Origin: Candidatus Latescibacterota bacterium
GTDB lineage: Bacteria > JAAXHH01 > JACQVL01
Assembly: GCA_016209865.1 (NCBI GenBank)
Contig: JACQVL010000214.1
Coordinates: forward strand, 1-5,123
DNA length: 5,123 nt
Direction: 5' to 3'
Shown: positions 1-5,123 of the stretch, in pieces
Position numbering within the stretch: position 1 is the first letter of the stretch
Layout: the number at the start of each line of letters is the position of its first letter
Translations under genes and position numbers: made by a program
Notes under the pieces: model-generated
Database searches by the model: none
What the model saw: the letters and a program-made list of their open reading frames with translations, nothing else
What the model was told of the DNA's origin: nothing

Positions 1-828
1 AAGATGTTAGCGGATATGACCGTCTACGCCCAGGACGACGCTCTCTTGATCGACACCGAGCCTGGCATGAGCCAGACGCTCTCCCAGCTCCTCGACCGTT
101 ATCTGCTGATCGATGACGTCACGATGGCGGATGTCACGGATCACCTCAGCCTGATTGCCGTCCACGGCCCGCGCTCGACCGACCTTCTTGCGGCCCTCAT
201 CGGGCCGTTCTCCCCGCTCAACGTGCCCCAGCATCTCACGCGCGACGTTCACGGCATCCCGCTCCTTATCACCCGGACGAACCGGACGGGAGAAGCCGGG
301 TACGACCTGTACGTGCCTCCGGAGCACGCGGGGACGCTCTGGTCGGCCCTGCTGGATCGGGGACGCCAGTTCGGGGCCCGGCCGGTCGGACTGGACGCGC
401 TCGACGTCCTCCGGGTCGAGGCGGGGATTCCTCAGTATGGCGTGGACATGAACGACAACATCATCCCGGTCGAGGCGCGGATCACCGAACGGGCGGTCAG
501 CTTCACGAAGGGCTGCTACATCGGCCAGGAGACGGTCGCGATGATCACCTACCGCGGCCGGCCGAACAAGCTGCTCGTCGGGCTGCGCGTCGAGGGCGAA
601 GCCATGCCCGCGCGCGGGTCGAAAATCCTGAACGAGGGGCAGGAGGTCGGCTGGGTCACGAGCGGGGTCCGGTCGCTCTCCCTCGACGGAGTGATCGCCC
701 TCGGTTATGTGAAACGGAACTACACCGAGTCTGGAAATCATCTCACGGTCGTAGTGGGGGAATCAACCGTCGGAGCAGAAGTCGTGGAGTTACCATTTTA
801 TCGCCCCCAGAGAAGCGAGGCGTCATAG
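1..828 (+). CDS. ygfZ: YgfZ/GcvT-like folate-binding protein (5' end missing)
   Basis: This gene encodes a tetrahydrofolate-binding protein of the YgfZ branch of the GcvT (glycine cleavage T) superfamily. YgfZ supports assembly or repair of iron-sulfur clusters in the cytoplasm. The diagnostic YgfZ signature KGCYIGQE is at codons 170-177 of the fragment, with its conserved cysteine at 172. It is preceded by the usual G-x-D-M-N-x-x-x-P-x-E-A segment and followed by a C-terminal beta-barrel-like domain. The frame is open to base 1, and the first residues (K-M-L-A-D-M) correspond to a point roughly 60 residues into typical homologues. The ATG at base 4 is therefore probably internal and the true start lies left of the window. 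It appears to be the first visible gene of a run with the membrane protein and kinase downstream. GcvT itself or a dimethylglycine dehydrogenase domain is unlikely because of the KGCYIGQE box. Confidence 0.87.
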   Translation, partial: KMLADMTVYAQDDALLIDTEPGMSQTLSQLLDRYLLIDDVTMADVTDHLSLIAVHGPRSTDLLAALIGPFSPLNVPQHLTRDVHGIPLLITRTNRTGEAGYDLYVPPEHAGTLWSALLDRGRQFGARPVGLDALDVLRVEAGIPQYGVDMNDNIIPVEARITERAVSFTKGCYIGQETVAMITYRGRPNKLLVGLRVEGEAMPARGSKILNEGQEVGWVTSGVRSLSLDGVIALGYVKRNYTESGNHLTVVVGESTVGAEVVELPFYRPQRSEAS

Positions 829-836
829 AAGGAGGT
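829..836 (+). promoter_or_regulatory. Strong Shine-Dalgarno site that fixes the start of the next gene
   Basis: AAGGAGGT is a near-perfect anti-16S match directly after the ygfZ stop codon. It lies 4 bases before the ATG at 841. An in-frame GTG at 835 overlaps this site, so it cannot be the start codon the site serves; ATG 841 is preferred. Confidence 0.8.
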
Positions 837-840
837 GCCG

Positions 841-1305
841 ATGTACACCGCCGTCCTGGACATCCACTCCCTCATCCGCTGGCTGGTCATCCTGTTCGGA
901 CTTCTGGCCATCGTCCGGGCGTTCCGTGGCTGGTTCGGCCGGAAGGAGTGGCGTCCCCAGGACGATCGCGTCGGGCTGTGGTTCACGGTCAGCCTGGACA
1001 CTCAGACCCTTTTCGGCATGCTCCTTTACCTCTTCTTCAGCCCCATCACGACCAGCACCTTTCAGAACTTCGGGACGGCGATGGCTGACTCGGAGCGGCG
1101 CTTCTGGGCGGTCGAACACATCACGATGATGGTTCTCGCCCTGGTGTTCGCCCATATCGGGCGGGCGTTGTCGAAGAAGGGCAACGTCCCGGCTCGCCGG
1201 CATCGACAGGCCGCGTTCTTCTACCTCATCGCCATCCTGGTGATCTTCTTCGGGGTTCCCTGGCCGTTCTCCAGACAGGCCCGCCCGCTGCTGCCGTTCT
1301 TGTAA
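841..1305 (+). CDS. Small four-helix membrane protein with conserved-looking histidines (possible b-type haem protein)
   Basis: This 154-residue protein is predicted to sit in the cytoplasmic membrane. Hydrophobic segments are visible at about residues 11-31, 44-66, 88-107 and 124-141. Histidines are at 9, 93, 105 and 121. H9 is at the start of helix 1 (D-I-H-S-L-I-R-W) and H93 near the start of helix 3 (V-E-H-I-T-M-M). The protein ends with V-P-W-P-F. From memory this layout resembles small proteins from Bacteroidota and other phyla that are annotated only as 'cytochrome B' or hypothetical, and no function is established for them. H9 and H93 would lie on the same membrane side, which would allow haem ligation, but this is inference. 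The start is ATG 841, chosen from the strong ribosome site, rather than GTG 835. Gaps of 12 bases to ygfZ and 22 bases to the kinase suggest co-transcription. No signal peptide or catalytic motif is seen. Confidence 0.75.
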   Translation: MYTAVLDIHSLIRWLVILFGLLAIVRAFRGWFGRKEWRPQDDRVGLWFTVSLDTQTLFGMLLYLFFSPITTSTFQNFGTAMADSERRFWAVEHITMMVLALVFAHIGRALSKKGNVPARRHRQAAFFYLIAILVIFFGVPWPFSRQARPLLPFL

Positions 1306-1327
1306 ATGCATTCCGTGGAGCTTTCTG

Positions 1328-2263
1328 ATGAGTAGTCCTTCCCCCGATCGCCCGTCCATCGTCGTCGTCGGCAGTGCGAACACCGACATGGTCATCACCG
1401 CGCCCCGGATTCCGTCGCCGGGGGAGACGATCTTAGGGACGTCGTTCGTGATGGCGCCGGGCGGCAAAGGGGCGAATCAAGCAGTGGCGGCGGCACGACT
1501 CGGCGCGGCGGTGACGTTCGTCGCCCGCGTTGGGACAGACCTGTTCGGGTCTGAGGCGATCGCCGGCTATCAGCGAGACGGGATCGACACGGCGTTCATC
1601 GTCCGCGACCCGGACGCGCCATCCGGGATCGCCATGATCGTCGTCGATGCGCATGGGGAGAACGCGATCGTCGTCGCCTCCGGCGCGAACATGCGGCTCA
1701 CCCCCGCCGACGTCGACCGGGCGGAGCACGCCATCGCGGAGGCCGACCTGCTCATCCTCCAGCTTGAAGTCCCGGATGAGACGGTGCGGCATGCGGTCGA
1801 ACTCGCTACCGCGCACCGCATCCCTGTCATCCTCAACCCGGCCCCCGCCCATCCGCTCGACGATGCCCTGCTCCAGCAGGTCGAGTACCTGACGCCGAAC
1901 GAGACCGAAGCGCGAATCCTGACCGGGATCGACGTCGTAGACGATGCGTCCGCGGATCGCGCGGCGCGCACGCTGCTGGGTCGCGGCGTCCGCACGGTCG
2001 TCCTGACCTTAGGCGCCCGGGGGGCATGGCTGGCGACGGACGGGGGCGGCCGGCTGATCCCGACAGCGCGCGTGCAGGCGGTCGACACGACGGCGGCGGG
2101 GGACGCGTTCAACGGGGGACTGGCCGTCGCCCTGGCCGTCAGACACACGCTCGATGAAGCCGTCCGGTTCGCCAACCATGTCGGCGCGTTAGCGGTCACG
2201 AAGCTGGGCGCGCAGCCGTCAATGCCGACACGGGACGAGGTGGACGCGTTCATGGGCGACTGA
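1328..2263 (+). CDS. rbsK: Ribokinase-type PfkB family sugar kinase
   Basis: This gene encodes an ATP-dependent carbohydrate kinase, most likely ribokinase (D-ribose to ribose 5-phosphate), acting in the cytoplasm. Its 311 residues match the usual ribokinase length. The N-terminal sugar-binding strand reads V-G-S-A-N-T-D-M (14-21). PfkB signature 1 is G-G-K-G-A-N-Q with the following A-A-A-R-L-G (45-59). N-P-A-P-A and P-N-E-T-E lie mid-protein. Signature 2, D-T-T-A-A-G-D, is at 253-259; A256-G258 form the anion hole and D259 is the expected catalytic base. The start ATG 1328 is supported by GTGGAG at 1315-1320, seven bases upstream. The gene closely follows the membrane protein gene. No ribose transporter, RbsD or RbsR is in the window. 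PfkB substrate specificity drifts, so a related sugar or nucleoside kinase role cannot be excluded, although the motifs look like true ribokinase. Confidence 0.88.
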   Translation: MSSPSPDRPSIVVVGSANTDMVITAPRIPSPGETILGTSFVMAPGGKGANQAVAAARLGAAVTFVARVGTDLFGSEAIAGYQRDGIDTAFIVRDPDAPSGIAMIVVDAHGENAIVVASGANMRLTPADVDRAEHAIAEADLLILQLEVPDETVRHAVELATAHRIPVILNPAPAHPLDDALLQQVEYLTPNETEARILTGIDVVDDASADRAARTLLGRGVRTVVLTLGARGAWLATDGGGRLIPTARVQAVDTTAAGDAFNGGLAVALAVRHTLDEAVRFANHVGALAVTKLGAQPSMPTRDEVDAFMGD

Positions 2264-2295
2264 TCGCGCTCCTACATCTGATCGTTTTTAACGCC

Positions 2296-3393
2296 TCACC
2301 GGAACCAGTCGTAATGGAGTCCCAGGGAACGGTCCGGGAGCGGCAGAGCGATGTGGGCGCCGCCCTGGGCGGACGACAGCTTGAGGGCGATCTCCACCTC
2401 CAGGGCGATGGTCACCCGGCGGCCCGAGTTCTTGGGCTCGTCGAGCGTGCCCGCCAAGCAATCGAGGACATCGGCCACGCAGTAGACGGCCCCGTAGGGC
2501 GGGACGAATTGAGGTTTGGGCCAGGGCATCTCCACCCGCCGCGTGCCGTCCGGGGTCTCCACATCCTGCCACAGCCTCCATCCGGAATAATAGTCGAACA
2601 GGATCTCCCCCGACGTCCCGTTCAGGCGCACGCCCGGCGCGCCCTGCCGGAAGTGGACGACCAGGCCATCCTCCGTCTCCATCATCCCCTGGCCGATGAA
2701 CTCATCGCTGCCGGATTCGCGGCGCGGTGAGTCTCCTGTGCCGACGACCCAGACGGGACGGCTGTTGAGGAAATAGGACCAGTTCTGGTGCTGGGCAAAC
2801 GGCCCGCCGGCCTCGACGGAGAGGAGCTGGCCGATCGCGCCGCTCTTCACTAACGCCTTCGCCCGGCCGAATGACGGATGCGTCGTGGTGATCGCCCCAC
2901 AGCACAGGGGGACTCCGGCGTTCGCGCACGTCTGCACCATCCGGTCCGCTTCTTCCAGGGTGTGCGCCATGGGCTTTTCAGTCACGATGCCCTTCGCGCC
3001 CTCTTCCACCGCCCGGCAGGTCAGGTCCGGCCGGTATTTGGTGTTCGTGCAGACCGCGACGAGGTCCGGTCGTTCCTGGCGCAACATCTCGACTGCGTCG
3101 GTGTAGACCGCCTGGATACCGTACCGTTCAGTAAACGCCTGCAGACGCTTGGGATCGCGGTCCGCCCCGGCGATCAACTCGACTTCAGGCCGGCTCGACA
3201 GCGCTTCGGCATAGGAGGAGGGCAGTCCCTCCTCGCCGGGGTGATCATGATAATAAAACTGCCGATGGATGTTCAGCGGCGGCGTGGGACGATCGATGTC
3301 GTCGATCTCGAACCGGTCGGGGATGCGCGTGGCCAGGTCGTAGAGCAGTCCCATCCACCCCAGACCGATGACGGCAGCGCGGTACTGTGCCAT
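2296..3393 (-). CDS. Gfo/Idh/MocA family NAD(P)-dependent oxidoreductase
   Basis: This is a predicted cytoplasmic dehydrogenase of 365 residues, in a family that oxidises or reduces sugars, inositols and sugar acids with NAD(P). The N-terminal Rossmann motif is G-L-G-W-M-G (10-15). The second strand ends in A-G-A-D (75-78). The family E-K-P motif is at 139-141, where K140 is the usual catalytic lysine. The C-terminal domain carries D-E-P-K-N-S-G-R-R (318-326), typical of the family. Two features stand out. About 40 extra residues (roughly 18-59) sit between the GxGxxG motif and the helix before strand 2, and the usual G-x-H-x-x-D segment is not visible where expected (around 195-225). The start ATG at 3393 has GGAGG (complement of 3400-3404) six bases upstream. 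It is divergent from the PLP enzyme and converges on the kinase, with 32 bases between stops. The substrate is unknown. Confidence 0.85.
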   Translation of the reverse strand: MAQYRAAVIGLGWMGLLYDLATRIPDRFEIDDIDRPTPPLNIHRQFYYHDHPGEEGLPSSYAEALSSRPEVELIAGADRDPKRLQAFTERYGIQAVYTDAVEMLRQERPDLVAVCTNTKYRPDLTCRAVEEGAKGIVTEKPMAHTLEEADRMVQTCANAGVPLCCGAITTTHPSFGRAKALVKSGAIGQLLSVEAGGPFAQHQNWSYFLNSRPVWVVGTGDSPRRESGSDEFIGQGMMETEDGLVVHFRQGAPGVRLNGTSGEILFDYYSGWRLWQDVETPDGTRRVEMPWPKPQFVPPYGAVYCVADVLDCLAGTLDEPKNSGRRVTIALEVEIALKLSSAQGGAHIALPLPDRSLGLHYDWFR

Positions 3394-3421
3394 GAGGGGC
3401 CTCCAGCAGGATAGAATTCTG

Positions 3422-3450
3422 TTGACGTGGTCTCTGAAGAGCAGTAATCT
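3422..3450 (+). promoter_or_regulatory. Candidate sigma70-like promoter for the SelA-like gene
   Basis: A TTGACG -35 box (3422-3427, five of six to consensus) and a TAATCT -10 box (3445-3450) are separated by exactly 17 bases. The -10 keeps the most conserved T1, A2 and T6 but matches only three of six overall. Transcription would start near 3457, giving a leader of about 70 bases before ATG 3528. It lies in the 134-base divergent region, the most promoter-likely place in the window. I found no convincing counterpart facing the oxidoreductase. Confidence 0.42.
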
Positions 3451-3465
3451 CGTTTTTCATCCACG

Positions 3466-3482
3466 CGACGGCTCCGCCATCG
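3466..3482 (+). promoter_or_regulatory. Imperfect inverted repeat in the divergent leader (possible operator or small hairpin)
   Basis: Seven-base arms CGACGGC and GCCATCG flank a TCC centre and pair with one mismatch. That mismatch becomes a G-T wobble if the other strand is transcribed. The repeat lies just downstream of the expected start site of the candidate promoter, where a repressor could sit. No second copy was seen, and short GC-rich repeats of this kind arise by chance, so confidence is low. Confidence 0.22.
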
Positions 3483-3527
3483 TAGTTCTGGCTTTCTTCA
3501 CCTCTTCGGTCAAAGGAGCACCATCCT

Positions 3528-4643
3528 ATGGGCATCTACGAGGAATTGGGCGTGCGCCCGGTGATCAACGCGGCCGGGACGGTCACCCGGTACGGGGGTT
3601 CGCTGATGGCCCCTGAACTGTTCGATATCATGCGTGAAGCGTCCCAGCAGTTCTGTCTGCTGGATGAGTTGCACGAGAAAGTCGGCCAGCGGATCGCCGC
3701 CATGCTCGACGTGGAAGCGGCGTACGTGACGGCGAGCGCGGCGTGCGGCCTGGTGCTGACGACCGCCGCCTGCATGGCGGGCACCGACCCGACGAAGATC
3801 AAACAACTGCCCGACACGACCGGGATGAAGCACGAAGTCGTCATCCAGAAGATCCACCGAATCGCCTACGACCAGGCCATCCGCATGGCCGGCGCGACTC
3901 TGGTCGTCATCGACGATCAGGGAATGCCCCCGACGGAAGCGATGCGAAACGCCATCAACGAGCGCACGGCCGCCATCTTCTACATGGCCACCTCCATGCG
4001 CCACCCGGCTTCAATCCCGTTCGAGGAGGTCGTCGCCATCGCCCGGCAGGCGTCTGTCCCGGTGATCGTCGACGCCGCCTCGGAGTGCCCGCCCGTCTCC
4101 ACGCTCACGCGCTTCTACCGGGCCGGGGCGGACCTGGTCATCTTCAGCGGCGGCAAGAGCCTGATGGGGCCGCAGTCGACCGGCCTCGTCATCGGGCGCA
4201 AAGACCTGATCGCGGCGTGCGCCGCCAACGGCAACCCGTTCGCCACGGTCGGTCGGCCGATGAAGGTGAGCCGCGAGGAGATCATCACGTTCATGAAGGC
4301 GCTGGAGCGTTACCTGACGCGCGATCACGACGCGGATAGGGCACGCTGGGAGGCGCAGTTACGGTTCATTGAAGACGCGCTCGTGGGCATCCCGCACGTG
4401 ACGCTCGGTCGGGTGACGAAGAGCGACACGTACACCGTGCCCCTCCTCTCCATCCGGCTGGACGCAGAGACCGGCCTCACCAGAGAAAGGATCGCCGAGG
4501 CGCTCCGAGAAGGCGAGCCGCGCATCGTCGTGGGGATGCATTTCACCCAGGATAGCGTCGTCATCAACCCTCACATGCTCCAGCCCGGCCAGGAACGGAT
4601 CGTGGCCGGCCGGTGCCGGGAAGTGCTGACCTGGCGCGGCTGA
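3528..4643 (+). CDS. PLP-dependent SelA-like / D-glucosaminate-6-phosphate ammonia-lyase-like enzyme
   Basis: This is a fold-type I PLP enzyme of 371 residues in the SelA/DgaE-like group. Annotation pipelines often label such proteins 'aminotransferase class V-fold' or 'selenocysteine synthase'. The N-terminal hallmark R-P-V-I-N-A-A-G-T (10-18) with T-R-Y-G-G-S (20-25) is present. The PLP-ring aspartate is expected at D182 (V-I-V-D-A-A). The Schiff-base lysine is K210 in S-G-G-K-S-L-M-G-P-Q. True bacterial SelA is about 450 residues or more with an N-terminal tRNA-binding region; this protein lacks that, and no selB or tRNA-Sec is present, so selenocysteine synthesis is unlikely. Characterised relatives include DgaE, which deaminates D-glucosaminate 6-phosphate to a 2-keto-3-deoxy acid. 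The start ATG 3528 has AAAGGAG at 3512-3518, nine bases upstream. The gene is divergent from a Gfo/Idh-type dehydrogenase, consistent with sugar or amino-sugar-acid breakdown. The exact substrate is not deducible. Confidence 0.8.
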   Translation: MGIYEELGVRPVINAAGTVTRYGGSLMAPELFDIMREASQQFCLLDELHEKVGQRIAAMLDVEAAYVTASAACGLVLTTAACMAGTDPTKIKQLPDTTGMKHEVVIQKIHRIAYDQAIRMAGATLVVIDDQGMPPTEAMRNAINERTAAIFYMATSMRHPASIPFEEVVAIARQASVPVIVDAASECPPVSTLTRFYRAGADLVIFSGGKSLMGPQSTGLVIGRKDLIAACAANGNPFATVGRPMKVSREEIITFMKALERYLTRDHDADRARWEAQLRFIEDALVGIPHVTLGRVTKSDTYTVPLLSIRLDAETGLTRERIAEALREGEPRIVVGMHFTQDSVVINPHMLQPGQERIVAGRCREVLTWRG

Positions 4644-4676
4644 GGACGATCTCAGGGTTGTCGCCTACATCCAGTC

Positions 4677-5123
4677 TCACTCCAGCTCGTTCGCCGTCTC
4701 CTGAATCGCCTGCCAGGCGTGCTCCACATGGCGCGCCTCGGTCGAGGTCTGGCCGACACAGAACCGGAGGGTGTACTGCCCGTTGAGGGTCGTATGGGTG
4801 AGGTACAGACCTCCACTCTGGTTCAGGCGGTCGAGCAGCCGCTGATTGACGGCAGACCCGCCCACATGCCGGAAGCACACTAAGTTCAACGGGGGCGGGA
4901 CGGCCAGCTCGAACCGGGCCGACGCATCAACCCACCGGGCGAACTGCTGCGCCAGGTCGATATGACGCCTGATATGATGGCGCAATCCTTCGACCCCGTA
5001 ATGTCGGATGACGAACCACAGCTTCAGGGCGCGGAAACGCCGGCCCAGTTGGATGTGCCAGTCCCGGTAATCGATGACCGTTCCCGACTCCGTGGCCTTG
5101 TTGCGCAGGTACTCCGGGAGAAT
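4677..5123 (-). CDS. Group II PLP decarboxylase, aromatic-L-amino-acid decarboxylase-like (C-terminal part; start beyond window)
   Basis: The last 148 residues of a PLP-dependent amino acid decarboxylase are visible, read from the right edge to TGA at 4677-4679. The frame is open to base 5123; an internal ATG at 4985 is not the real start. The fragment starts L-P-E-Y-L (residues 2-6), where Y5 aligns with the catalytic loop tyrosine of animal DOPA decarboxylase (Tyr332 by my recollection). It then carries S-G-T-V-I-D-Y-R-D-W (13-22) and L-G-R-R-F-R-A-L-K-L-W-F-V (26-38), the strongest family signature. Next come I-R-R-H-I-D-L-A and L-V-C-F-R, and the end matches R-H-V-E-H-A-W-Q-A-I. Full-length members run about 470-500 residues, so roughly two thirds, including the PLP lysine, lies outside. 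The substrate (tyrosine, DOPA, phenylalanine, tryptophan or another) cannot be told from this part. It converges on the SelA-like gene, with 33 bases between stops. Confidence 0.88.
   Translation of the reverse strand: MLPEYLRNKATESGTVIDYRDWHIQLGRRFRALKLWFVIRHYGVEGLRHHIRRHIDLAQQFARWVDASARFELAVPPPLNLVCFRHVGGSAVNQRLLDRLNQSGGLYLTHTTLNGQYTLRFCVGQTSTEARHVEHAWQAIQETANELE

Noticed and set aside
7-741. Long 244-codon open frame on the - strand opposite ygfZ
   Set aside because: It is a mirror frame of a GC-rich gene. It is rich in R, D, P and E with no recognisable motif, while the + strand frame carries the YgfZ signature.
823-1467. Open frame of 214 codons on the - strand across the membrane protein gene
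   Set aside because: Its composition is low-complexity and charged, it spans two well-supported + strand genes, and no family is recognisable.
2260-2284. Two direct copies of CTGATCG after the kinase gene
   Set aside because: A seven-base repeat present only twice is within chance, and no related copies were seen in the other intergenic regions.
2283-2293. CGTT-TTT-AACG mini-palindrome with a T-run between the two convergent genes (possible terminator)
   Set aside because: The stem is only four A/T-containing base pairs with a three-base loop, and no GC-rich hairpin sits directly before the T-run. It is too weak to call a terminator.
2878-3414. Open frame of 178 codons on the + strand opposite the oxidoreductase
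   Set aside because: The - strand frame has Rossmann and E-K-P motifs and a good ribosome site; the + frame has neither and is a shadow.
3401-3425. Possible promoter for the oxidoreductase on the - strand (TATCCT as -10)
   Set aside because: No acceptable -35 lies at 16-18 bases, and the implied transcript start would fall on the ribosome-binding site.
3743-4339. Open frame of 198 codons in another + frame inside the PLP enzyme
   Set aside because: Its R/H/P/G-rich composition is typical of a shifted GC-rich frame and it shows no motif.
4640-4655. CTGAG-GACGAT-CTCAG inverted repeat over the stop codon of the SelA-like gene (possible terminator)
   Set aside because: It has only a five-base stem and no T-run on either strand after it. 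It could be a weak hairpin but is not supportable as a terminator.

Overview
The window is GC-rich bacterial DNA with third codon positions dominated by G and C. It is almost fully coding: six genes, two of them cut by the window edges, and no gap over about 135 bases. I see no rRNA, tRNA, CRISPR array, insertion sequence or phage signature. The protein styles recall Chloroflexota, perhaps Thermomicrobia-like, or a similar GC-rich environmental bacterium. That placement is a low-confidence impression from family resemblance, not a computed one.

Left part (1-2263, + strand): a tight three-gene run. First comes the 3' part of a YgfZ/GcvT-like folate-binding protein of iron-sulfur cluster maintenance (1-828). 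A small four-helix membrane protein with histidines near the helix ends follows (841-1305). The third gene is a complete ribokinase-type PfkB kinase (1328-2263). Gaps of 12 and 22 bases, each with a Shine-Dalgarno sequence, suggest one transcript whose promoter lies to the left of the window.

Middle part (2296-4643): a divergent pair. A Gfo/Idh/MocA-type NAD(P)-dependent oxidoreductase runs on the - strand (2296-3393). A PLP-dependent enzyme of the SelA-like / D-glucosaminate-6-phosphate ammonia-lyase-like group runs on the + strand (3528-4643). The 134-base region between their starts holds a reasonable sigma70-like promoter facing the PLP enzyme and an imperfect inverted repeat in its leader. 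Oxidoreductase, SelA-like lyase and sugar kinase together fit catabolism of a sugar, amino sugar or sugar acid. No transporter, aldolase or regulator is in view, so the substrate cannot be named.

Right edge (4677-5123, - strand): the C-terminal 148 residues of a group II PLP decarboxylase related to aromatic-L-amino-acid decarboxylase. It converges on the SelA-like gene with only 33 bases between the two stop codons.

Nothing here is clearly a new system. The items most worth a second look are the substrate-unknown divergent oxidoreductase/PLP-enzyme pair, the oxidoreductase with a long insertion and no visible family G-x-H-x-x-D signature, and the small histidine-bearing membrane protein.
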